Source: Bacteroidota bacterium
GTDB taxonomy: Bacteria; Bacteroidota; Bacteroidia; Chitinophagales; Chitinophagaceae
DNA length: 6,788 bases
Reading direction: 5' to 3'
Assembly: GCA_023426425.1 (NCBI GenBank)
Contig: JAFAAT010000287.1
Location: 1-6,788 of the forward strand
This document shows positions 1 to 4,352 of the stretch, piece by piece (position 1 is the stretch's first letter; each line of letters opens with the position of its first letter). Below the pieces are notes generated by a model. The model did not search any database. It was not told where the DNA came from and worked only from the letters and a program-made list of their open reading frames with translations. The position numbers and the translations under genes are program-made.

Positions 1-105
1 TCCTCTTTTTTGCCGGGCTATAGTTCTGCCCTTGCTATCCTGGTAGAAGGACAGATTTCCGATGGAGCCGCGCGAAAACCGGATAGGTGATGTTACGAGA
101 GCCAT
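1..105 (-). CDS. N-terminus of an unidentified Bacteroidota protein, cut by the window edge
   Basis: This is the first 35 codons of a minus-strand gene that continues beyond base 1. Translation begins at the ATG at 103-105 (MALVTSPIRFSRG) and continues GSIGNLSFYQDSKGRTIAR; the frame is open to the edge. The pattern G-x-I-G-x-L-x-F-Y, a short turn with Gly, then a positively charged segment, reminds me of the N-termini of uncharacterised Bacteroidota proteins (some of the DUF6266 sort) that begin with a G-x-[IV]-G-N-x core. That resemblance is from memory and function is unknown. There is no signal peptide, so a cytoplasmic location is likely. A weak -7-like element (TATATTCG, minus strand, 165-172) and a small inverted repeat (130-145) lie in its probable leader. 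The overlapping plus-strand frame (1-90) is also open but has no recognisable content. Confidence 0.55.
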   Translation of the reverse strand, partial: MALVTSPIRFSRGSIGNLSFYQDSKGRTIARQKRG

Positions 106-566
106 TGCTCAAACGATTTAGAGTTTAATGATGTATTTTTACATCTAAGGTAAAAAGAAAATTGCGAATATAAATGATTGATTTAGATATTATGCCTGTT
201 GATAGAAAAGCATGCTTAACGGCCCGACACCTGAAGAAATGCATGATGACCATTTTAAATATAAATCTTTTTGCTAGGAGCGGTTTTTTCGCAGCTTAGG
301 TAGGGCTCAGGCGTAGTATCTGGCGGATGGGTGTATGACATAGGCAAGGAGTAAACAGGTAGGTAAGAAGTAGTAAACAACAGGTAAGCAGCGGGGAGGC
401 AACGGGGATGCGGCAAGAAAGGTTGGTGTTAACCTTAAACCTTTTGAAAATTGCGCGGTGTAGCAGTTAGCGATGAGACTAAGGTATTCTGGAAGACCGG
501 ATTGCCTGATCATGCCCTTCGATGCAAATACCCGCGCAACTTCCACAAAGGCAAAAGAGATTTTTT
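106..566. other. Gene-free stretch, partly purine-rich and repetitive
   Basis: I see no convincing gene here. A 79-codon minus-strand frame (307-546) starts with GTG, lacks a promoter or ribosome binding site, and its second half is produced by the skewed base composition. Bases 341-420 are strikingly purine-rich on the plus strand, with imperfect repeats such as GTAAACAGGTAGGTAAGAAG (351-370) and AGTAAACAACAGGTAAGCAG (372-391). A 10-bp palindrome AAGCATGCTT sits at 208-217. The stretch separates the left-edge gene from the hip remnant region and probably holds the former's promoter. Confidence 0.6.
130..145. repeat. Short inverted repeat in the leader of the left-edge gene
   Basis: GATGTA-TTTT-TACATC is a perfect 6-bp inverted repeat with a 4-base loop, lying about 25 bases upstream of the start codon of the minus-strand gene. 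It could form a weak hairpin in that gene's mRNA leader. No function can be assigned. Confidence 0.35.
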
Positions 567-584
567 TATACCCGTTGAGGTATA
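567..584. promoter_or_regulatory. Putative HipB-type operator O1
   Basis: TATACC-CGTTGA-GGTATA: perfect 6-bp arms around a 6-base spacer, 18 bp overall. It is the most upstream of three copies in front of the HipB-like gene. The E. coli HipB operator is also 18 bp (TATCC-N8-GGATA), and this site is close to it in both sequence and length. Binding is inferred. Confidence 0.65.
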
Positions 585-605
585 ATTAGGTGGCTATTCC
601 TATTT

Positions 606-623
606 TATACCTCATAAGGTATA
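606..623. promoter_or_regulatory. Putative HipB-type operator O2, overlapping the -7 element
   Basis: TATACC-TCATAA-GGTATA: second perfect copy, starting 39 bp after O1. Its last four bases are the first four of the TATATTTG -7 element (620-627), so a bound repressor would block RNA polymerase. This is the copy best placed for repression. Confidence 0.7.
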
Positions 624-627
624 TTTG
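620..627 (+). promoter_or_regulatory. Bacteroidota -7 element of the HipB-like gene
   Basis: TATATTTG matches the phylum's TAnnTTTG consensus exactly and lies 38 bases before the ATG. I see no good TTG -33 element at the usual distance, so the promoter may be weak or depend on other features. It overlaps operator O2. Confidence 0.5.
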
Positions 628-645
628 TAGGAAAATTTGTAACTT

Positions 646-663
646 TATATCATAAAGGGTATA
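646..663. promoter_or_regulatory. Putative HipB-type operator O3, over the ribosome binding site
   Basis: TATATC-ATAAAG-GGTATA: same architecture with one mismatch in the left arm, starting 40 bp after O2. It ends two bases before the ATG at 666 and includes AAAGGG (654-659), a Shine-Dalgarno-like hexamer six bases from the start codon. O1, O2 and O3 start 39 and 40 bp apart, nearly four helical turns, which would place bound dimers on roughly the same DNA face. Confidence 0.6.
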
Positions 664-665
664 AA

Positions 666-872
666 ATGGAACTCAGATCTTTCCTGAAATCTAAGCGTAA
701 GGAGCATCAGATGACGCAGGAAGAGCTTGCAGCTAAGGCAGGAGTCGGATTGCGCCTGGTGCGGGAGATAGAACAAGGAAAGTCGAGCATGACAATGGGA
801 AAGGTGAACCAGGTGTTGGCACTCTTTGGCGCTGAGCTTGGTGTGGTGACTAAGCCGAAGGCAGAAGAATAA
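666..872 (+). CDS. HipB-like helix-turn-helix regulator (orphan antitoxin)
   Basis: A 68-residue protein made almost entirely of one Cro/C1-type (XRE) helix-turn-helix domain. MTQEELAAKAGV (16-27) forms the first HTH helix and GLRLVREIEQGK (28-39) covers the recognition helix; the tail MGKVNQVLALFGAELGVV is typical of HipB-family antitoxins, which bind DNA as dimers and repress their own operon. Three 18-bp palindromes upstream fit such autoregulation. The ATG is supported by AAAGGG six bases ahead. In intact loci this gene is followed by a HipA N-terminal domain gene and a HipA kinase gene. Here only a broken N-terminal fragment follows and no kinase is present, so the protein may now only regulate itself or distant sites. 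It could also be called a generic XRE regulator, but the context favours HipB. Confidence 0.8.
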   Translation: MELRSFLKSKRKEHQMTQEELAAKAGVGLRLVREIEQGKSSMTMGKVNQVLALFGAELGVVTKPKAEE

Positions 873-1013
873 AAAGGGAAAGGTGTATTATCAGCCGGAA
901 CGATCTAAGAACCTAATGAAGGTTACACCTTTGCATATGACCAGGCCTTCGTTGATAGCAAGTCTACTAAACCATTCAGCTTGGTTTCCTCTCGAAATAT
1001 CGTTAGTGCCTGA
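868..1013 (+). pseudogene. Remnant of a HipA N-terminal domain (HipS/HipN-like) gene
   Basis: Directly after the HipB-like gene, frame 871-894 reads KKGKVYYQ. From 894 a second frame reads AGTI, a stop at 906-908, then EPNEGYTFAYDQAFVDSK and STKPFSLVSSRNIVSA, with a stop at 1011-1013. Joined, this follows the expected course of a HipA N-terminal domain: KxGKVYY, AGxI, a Y-x-F-x-YD core, then KPFSL. It is broken in at least three ways. The start is gone: one G inserted after base 870 would restore ATGAAAAAG overlapping the antitoxin stop as ATGA. A small deletion with frameshift lies at about 893. There is an in-frame stop at 906. Nothing after about 1013 resembles the rest of the domain or the kinase. 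In split-type systems this domain is a separate protein that neutralises the kinase. The identification is from motif reading. Confidence 0.7.
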
Positions 1014-1296
1014 CCATAACAGCGTAGACAGTAGCGAAGAGTAATCCGACTATTAGCAGAATTATTACTACCGTCATGAACTGGAGTGAAAGGATTCGGC
1101 CGGCAGTGATAAATGAACTTTCATAGTCGCGGATCAGGACTTCCTTTACCTTTCGCCTGCTGCGAAGGTTGGCGTAGAGGTAGACACCCCCCAACAGGGA
1201 GAAATACGCTTTTCCTAAAAATTCTATGAATACCAAACCAGGAAAATCCACCTGGGCGCAGTTAAAAAGCCAATTCTGTCGATAACTAAAGTACAA
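1003..1296 (-). CDS. Small putative membrane protein, doubtful start, possibly a remnant
   Basis: This frame of up to 97 codons has two hydrophobic stretches. The first is around residues 20-43 (LVFIEFLGKAYFSLLGGVYL); the second, about 71-93, contains MTVVIILLIVGLLFATVYAV and is a convincing membrane helix. Between them is a charged loop, RSRRKVKEVLIRDYESSF. That composition is protein-like rather than random, and I have a vague memory of similar small Bacteroidota membrane proteins. There is no ATG at the N-terminus: the longest version starts at TTG (1294-1296), with GTG (1249-1251) and TTG (1234-1236) as shorter options. None has a clear ribosome binding site, and an in-frame stop lies not far upstream. 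The 3' end overlaps the HipA remnant. It may be a truncated gene left from a rearrangement. Function unknown. Confidence 0.4.
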   Translation of the reverse strand: MYFSYRQNWLFNCAQVDFPGLVFIEFLGKAYFSLLGGVYLYANLRSRRKVKEVLIRDYESSFITAGRILSLQFMTVVIILLIVGLLFATVYAVMVRH

Positions 1297-1330
1297 CTTT
1301 CTAAAGGGTATAACAACCTACACCTTAGAA

Positions 1331-1362
1331 CACCACCGCCCCCGAAACCGGGGGCGATGGTG
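1331..1362 (-). terminator. GC-rich hairpin behind the beta-propeller lipoprotein gene
   Basis: Arms 1331-1344 (CACCACCGCCCCCG) and 1349-1362 pair over 14 positions around a 4-base loop. On the minus strand the single non-Watson-Crick position is a G-U pair; on the plus strand it is a C-A mismatch, so the structure suits a minus-strand transcript. It begins 19 bases after the stop codon of the propeller gene. The following tract on the minus strand (TTCTAAGG) is only weakly T-rich, so termination may be incomplete. Confidence 0.6.
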
Positions 1363-1381
1363 ATATCTTTGGTGAGAAGTA

Positions 1382-2506
1382 CTAATATCTTGAGTTTCCA
1401 CTGATAGATGAGGTGTAGTCTGAGCGGCCATTGAGACTGTCGACTACTGGAGAGGTTTCGATCAGACCATTGATGTTTTGCTTCCAGTGGAGTGTGCCGT
1501 CATAAGGGTTGACGGAGTAGAGATATTTATCGTGGCTGCCGAAATAGACCTTGTTGTCATAGACCATTGGCGAGGACTTGATGAGGGCACCAGTGGGGTA
1601 TTCCCAGCGGACATCGCCATCGATGATGTTGATAGCATACATCTTGAAATCGTAGCTGCCCACGAAAAGAATCTGATCGTAAGCATAGGGAGAAGAGACA
1701 ATGCGCTCGCCGGTGGTGATGACCCATCTTGGCTGGTGGGCTTGCTTATCCAGGCAATATAATTTGTAGTCTTCGCTGCCGAAGATCAGGTTGCCGCCGT
1801 AGGAAATAGGTGAGCTTTTGATGGCGCCGCCGGTAGTGTAGGTCCAGGTGCCGGTGCCATCGAAGATGCTAATGGCGTGCATGGTACCGCTGTTGTCACC
1901 CACATAAACCAGGTTGTCGGCGATTACAGGTGAGGAGTAAACCTGACCGCTGGCAGTGTATTCCCATACTTTGAGACCGTCTTCCTTGTCGAGGGCGTAG
2001 ACCTTGCCATCGTAGCTGCCGAAGACCAGCAGGGTGTCGAAGGATGTGGGGGAGGAGTAAATGAAATCACCCGTGTTGTGGATCCATTCTACAGTGTCCG
2101 CATCGGCGTCGATTGCTATCATGTCGTTACCTGCAGCGATGTAGACGAAGCCGTCCTGACCATAGGGTGTGGACAGCATTTGTTTGTTGAAGTCGAAGCG
2201 GCTTTTTATGGAACCGCGCTTTGCGTCAAGCTTGTAAAGGGTACCGTTTTCTGCGGCCACGAACAGATTTTCGCCCAGCACCAGTGGAGCTGCCTGAATG
2301 TTCGCACCTGCGTTGAATTCCCATTTCTTTTCACCTGTCTGAGGGTCGAGGGCATAGAGGAACTGATTCTGGCTACCGATAAACATGGTAGGGCTGAATT
2401 CTTCCGGAAATGGCTCGTCTTTGCTGAATTCCTTTTTACAGGCTGTGGTGAAGAGGGTAACAGAAGCAGTGAGTATAAAGAGCAGTTTCTTAAAAGGTTG
2501 CTGCAT
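1382..2506 (-). CDS. PQQ-type beta-propeller repeat lipoprotein
   Basis: A 374-residue exported protein. Residues 1-22 are a lipoprotein signal (KKLLFILTASVTLFTTAC) with the lipidated cysteine at position 23. The following KKEFSKDE is rich in Lys and acidic residues, which in Bacteroidota can direct surface display; that is inferred. The rest consists of eight repeats of about 40 residues, each with a strand like VYALDxxxGxxxW, a G-x-x-x-SSP segment and an FGSxDxKxY segment. The repeat tryptophan or its equivalent appears in KKWEF, IKSRF, VEWIH, KVWEY, GTWTY, PRWVI, VRWEY and LHWKQ, implying an eight-bladed propeller. BamB of Proteobacteria shares this fold, but such proteins also occur as quinoprotein-like or binding domains. 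No quinone-site residues or partner genes are apparent, so the role is probably scaffolding or binding. The ATG is set by the signal peptide. It is a separate unit from the upstream hpf operon. Confidence 0.85.
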   Translation of the reverse strand: MQQPFKKLLFILTASVTLFTTACKKEFSKDEPFPEEFSPTMFIGSQNQFLYALDPQTGEKKWEFNAGANIQAAPLVLGENLFVAAENGTLYKLDAKRGSIKSRFDFNKQMLSTPYGQDGFVYIAAGNDMIAIDADADTVEWIHNTGDFIYSSPTSFDTLLVFGSYDGKVYALDKEDGLKVWEYTASGQVYSSPVIADNLVYVGDNSGTMHAISIFDGTGTWTYTTGGAIKSSPISYGGNLIFGSEDYKLYCLDKQAHQPRWVITTGERIVSSPYAYDQILFVGSYDFKMYAINIIDGDVRWEYPTGALIKSSPMVYDNKVYFGSHDKYLYSVNPYDGTLHWKQNINGLIETSPVVDSLNGRSDYTSSISGNSRY

Positions 2507-2537
2507 AGCGCAATTTGTTAGTTGATTGATATTAATG

Positions 2538-2567
2538 CAAAATAGGTGTTTTCCGTTTTTATTACAA
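2538..2567 (-). promoter_or_regulatory. Probable promoter of the beta-propeller lipoprotein gene
   Basis: On the minus strand TTG (2565-2567) is followed after 20 bases by TATTTTG (2538-2544), one base short of TAnnTTTG. The predicted leader is about 30 bases with no Shine-Dalgarno sequence, as is usual in the phylum. It lies just beyond the hpf terminator, consistent with independent transcription. Confidence 0.45.
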
Positions 2568-2578
2568 GCAAGCGCCTA

Positions 2579-2611
2579 ATAAAAAATCCGGCCTATATAG
2601 AAGACCGGATT
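2579..2611 (-). terminator. Intrinsic terminator of the rpsU-xer-hpf operon
   Basis: On the minus strand AATCCGGTC pairs with GGCCGGATT (2603-2611 and 2585-2593; nine pairs including one G-U) around a 9-base loop. It is followed by a T-rich tract (TTTTTTATT, counting the last bases of the arm). It begins 24 bases after the hpf stop codon. This is a textbook rho-independent terminator. Confidence 0.85.
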
Positions 2612-2635
2612 CTTTATTGATTCGTTAGGTAGCCT

Positions 2636-2938
2636 CTAAGCCGCCATGAGTTTTGCTTTCTGGCGCTTCACCTGGTTTACCATTGAATCGAAAGCTTTGT
2701 CGAAAGACTCTTCGAAAGTCTTGCTGGACTGCTTGACGAAGTAAGAATGTTTGGGGACATAAACCTTGATCTCTGCGATCTTGTCTTTGATCTGATGCGA
2801 CAGGTTATCGAGTTTGAGGTAAACCTCTACATTGATGATGTGGTCGTGGAAGGTCTTTAGCTTTTCAATCTTAGCATGTACATGATCTAACAACCGGCTG
2901 TCTGCATCAAAGTGCACTGTCTGAATTTGCACGTTCAT
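2636..2938 (-). CDS. hpf: Ribosome hibernation-promoting factor, short form (HPF/RaiA family)
   Basis: A 100-residue protein of the HPF/YfiA family, which binds the 30S decoding region in slow-growing or starved cells and blocks translation while preserving ribosomes. The sequence shows the family outline: MNVQIQTVHFDADSRLLDHV (first strand and helix), a KIEKLKTFHDHI helix, strands NVEVYLKLDN and KIAEIKVYVPKHSYFVKQ, and a basic C-terminal helix, FDKAFDSMVNQVKRQKAK. The length matches short HPF; the C-terminal dimerisation domain of long HPF is absent, so ribosome dimerisation would need another factor. The gene lies 30 bases behind the recombinase gene with no separate promoter evident and is followed by a strong terminator, so it is the last gene of the rpsU operon. 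RaiA-type activity is the alternative name for the same fold. Confidence 0.88.
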   Translation of the reverse strand: MNVQIQTVHFDADSRLLDHVHAKIEKLKTFHDHIINVEVYLKLDNLSHQIKDKIAEIKVYVPKHSYFVKQSSKTFEESFDKAFDSMVNQVKRQKAKLMAA

Positions 2939-2968
2939 AGTTTACATTTTATGGTTAGAAAAATTGAA

Positions 2969-3862
2969 CTACCCTCGCGGGTGATTCAGTTTATGGATTT
3001 CTTTCAGTTTGTCAATGTTGTTATGCGCATAGATCTGGGTAGCTGCAAGACTGCTATGGCCCAGCAGGTCTTTAATTGCCTGAATATTAGCGCCTTTGTT
3101 CAATAAATGCGTAGCAAAAGAATGCCGCAGTACGTGTGGGCTCTTCTTTTTTAACGTTGTTACAAGACTCAGGTAGTTTTTCACTGTGCTATATACATAA
3201 TCAGGGTATAAAGGTTTACCATTTTCCAGTACCAGCAAATGATGGTGGTCATGAGAAACAGTGTCTTTCTTCAGCTTTATGTATTCTTTAAGTCGACCCT
3301 GCATTTCTGTACTAACGGGGACGAGGCGTTCTTTATTGCCCTTTCCCAGGATGCGAATCTGGTGGAGCCCCCACTCTATGTCGGTTTCCTTTAGTTGAAT
3401 CAGTTCGTTACGCCGCATGCCGGTCTGGTAGAGGAGTTCGCAGATAAGGCGGTCTGTAGCGCCTTTCAACCCTTCCCCGAATTGCAGTTCCTCGAAAAGC
3501 AATTCCGCTTCTTTTTCTTTGATATAAGTTGGCAGGCGCTCCGGGAGGCGGAGGGCGTGAAGCTTGCGCACAGGATTTTTGGTGAGGACCTGTTGGCGTA
3601 GCAGGAATTGGAAAAATGAGTTGAGGGACGAGATCTTCCGGTTTACTGAGCGGGCGGCTAGTCCCTGGTCGGTAAGGGTGGCGAGCCAGCTCCGGATGTG
3701 GAAGTGAGAGATTTCGTGAACGTCTGCTACGGGGAACTGCTGGTCGAGGTATTCCCTGAACTGAGAAAGGTCTTTATGGTATGCTGTCAGCGTGTGTTGA
3801 GCGTATCTTTTCTCAAACCGCAGGTACCGTATAAAATCATTTTGCCTTTGCTCCAACACCAT
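2969..3862 (-). CDS. xerC: XerC/XerD-type site-specific tyrosine recombinase
   Basis: A 297-residue recombinase of the length of E. coli XerC/XerD (298). Such enzymes resolve chromosome dimers at dif sites near the terminus. The N-terminal SAM-like DNA-binding domain covers about residues 1-100 (FIRYLRFEKRYAQHTLTAY; SLNSFFQFLLRQQVLTKNP). The catalytic domain has every expected residue: Arg150 (TGMRRNEL), Lys174 (GKGNKERLVP), His243 and Arg246 (PHVLRHSFATHLL), His269 (LLGHSSLAATQIY) and nucleophile Tyr278. The spacing matches XerD. Bacteroidota usually have two Xer proteins, and I cannot tell XerC from XerD here. The gene sits between rpsU and hpf, an arrangement I recall as conserved in the phylum, which argues for a housekeeping enzyme rather than a phage integrase. 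The ATG at 3860-3862 follows a large stem-loop that may limit read-through from rpsU. Confidence 0.9.
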   Translation of the reverse strand: MVLEQRQNDFIRYLRFEKRYAQHTLTAYHKDLSQFREYLDQQFPVADVHEISHFHIRSWLATLTDQGLAARSVNRKISSLNSFFQFLLRQQVLTKNPVRKLHALRLPERLPTYIKEKEAELLFEELQFGEGLKGATDRLICELLYQTGMRRNELIQLKETDIEWGLHQIRILGKGNKERLVPVSTEMQGRLKEYIKLKKDTVSHDHHHLLVLENGKPLYPDYVYSTVKNYLSLVTTLKKKSPHVLRHSFATHLLNKGANIQAIKDLLGHSSLAATQIYAHNNIDKLKEIHKLNHPRG

Positions 3863-3873
3863 AAATAAGTAAA

Positions 3874-3909
3874 CCTGGTCTTGTAAATATAATAATTTAC
3901 AGGACCAGG
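3874..3909. terminator. Large stem-loop between rpsU and the recombinase gene (attenuator-like)
   Basis: Arms CCTGGTCTTGTAAAT (3874-3888) and ATTTACAGGACCAGG (3895-3909) form a 15-position stem around a 6-base loop. The one non-Watson-Crick position is a T-G wobble as plus-strand RNA and a C-A mismatch as minus-strand RNA. In the direction of the operon the stem is followed by TTTACTTATTT and then the recombinase ATG. It probably acts as a partial terminator or an RNA-stabilising 3' end for the rpsU message, lowering expression of the downstream genes. Confidence 0.6.
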
Positions 3910-3942
3910 CGAAAGTTATTTTTGTTGTCGGAAAGCTAAATC

Positions 3943-4140
3943 TTAATCCTCGAACTTACCAGAAGCCATCTGCTGGCGGTAAATTGCTTTCAGGATTTCT
4001 GTACGGCGTCTTACAGAAGGTTTGGTGAAAGACTGGCGCTCACGCAGTTGGTTCAACGTGCGGGATTTTTCGTACTTCTTCTTGTACTTCTTCAGCGCTT
4101 TATCAATGTTTTCGCAGTCTTTTGAATCAATAATCAACAT
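3943..4140 (-). CDS. rpsU: 30S ribosomal protein bS21
   Basis: A 65-residue, very basic protein of the bS21 family, close to the family's usual length. The start MLIIDSKDCENIDKALKKYK corresponds to the conserved N-terminal helix. The middle EKSRTLNQLRERQSFTKPSVRRR is the family's signature region of KxR, LRERQ and FTKPSxRRR, followed by a C-terminal helix with AIYRQQ. bS21 sits by the 3' end of 16S rRNA. In Flavobacterium johnsoniae it helps hide the anti-Shine-Dalgarno sequence, and rpsU in that phylum is reported to keep a Shine-Dalgarno for autoregulation. The same appears here: AAAAGGGGG lies nine bases before the ATG. The gene heads the rpsU-xer-hpf operon, behind a good promoter and with a very short leader. 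Confidence 0.93.
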   Translation of the reverse strand: MLIIDSKDCENIDKALKKYKKKYEKSRTLNQLRERQSFTKPSVRRRTEILKAIYRQQMASGKFED

Positions 4141-4149
4141 AGTATAATA

Positions 4150-4158
4150 CCCCCTTTT
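4150..4158 (-). promoter_or_regulatory. Strong Shine-Dalgarno-like site of rpsU
   Basis: AAAAGGGGG on the minus strand, nine bases before the rpsU ATG, pairs with the anti-Shine-Dalgarno CCTCCTTT over eight positions with one G-U pair. The other phylum-typical genes in this window lack such a site close to their starts. It therefore fits regulation of rpsU by access to the anti-Shine-Dalgarno, which bS21 itself helps occlude in known Bacteroidota ribosomes. Confidence 0.65.
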
Positions 4159-4172
4159 ATGATTAAGGACTG

Positions 4173-4202
4173 CAAAGGTAGGTGTTTTTCGAATATCGAC
4201 AA
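4173..4202 (-). promoter_or_regulatory. Promoter of the rpsU operon
   Basis: On the minus strand TTG (4200-4202), a 19-base spacer and TACCTTTG (4173-4180) match the Bacteroidota sigma consensus exactly. Transcription should start a few bases further on, giving a leader of roughly 25-30 bases that contains the Shine-Dalgarno-like site. Confidence 0.75.
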
Positions 4203-4318
4203 GTTTTAGTAGCTATTTTGTTTAATCGTTTTTACGCTGTTTTGTTTTTTTGAAACAGGTGCTTAGACATTGCATTCAGTTGTAGGGAGGAGAAATGTGG
4301 CAATCTGGTTTATTTAGA

Positions 4319-4326
4319 TAATTTTG
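4319..4326 (+). promoter_or_regulatory. Putative -7 element of the lipoprotein-ribE operon
   Basis: TAATTTTG matches TAnnTTTG and lies 26 bases before the ATG of the lipoprotein gene. The -33 region about 19 bases upstream (GTGG) is a poor match to TTG. The GGAGG at 4326-4330 is 22 bases from the ATG, too far to act as an ordinary ribosome binding site. No FMN riboswitch is visible upstream. Confidence 0.4.
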
Positions 4327-4352
4327 GAGGTAATTCTGCGTTATATATTAAG

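Noticed and set aside
1..90. Open plus-strand frame ending with TGA at 88-90
   Set aside because: It could be the C-terminus of a gene, but the translation has no recognisable content and overlaps the minus-strand start, which has an ATG and a protein-like motif.
307..546. 79-codon minus-strand frame
   Set aside because: GTG start, no promoter or ribosome binding site, and its second half simply reads the purine/pyrimidine-skewed repeats.
2078..2521. 147-codon plus-strand frame opposite the propeller lipoprotein
   Set aside because: It lies antisense to a clear repeat protein. The long opening follows from that gene's codon composition, and the translation shows no domain.
2969..3862. Recombinase as an integrase of a mobile element
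   Set aside because: XerD-like length and catalytic spacing, placement between rpsU and hpf, and no attachment-site repeats or phage genes nearby all favour a housekeeping Xer enzyme.
4237..4258. Hairpin CTGTTT ... AAACAG in the rpsU-lipoprotein intergenic region
   Set aside because: It has only six A/T-rich pairs with a T-rich 10-base loop. It is too weak to call a terminator and is poorly placed for either divergent gene.
4260..4352. FMN riboswitch upstream of the ribE operon
   Set aside because: The stretch is too short and shows none of the conserved FMN aptamer segments.
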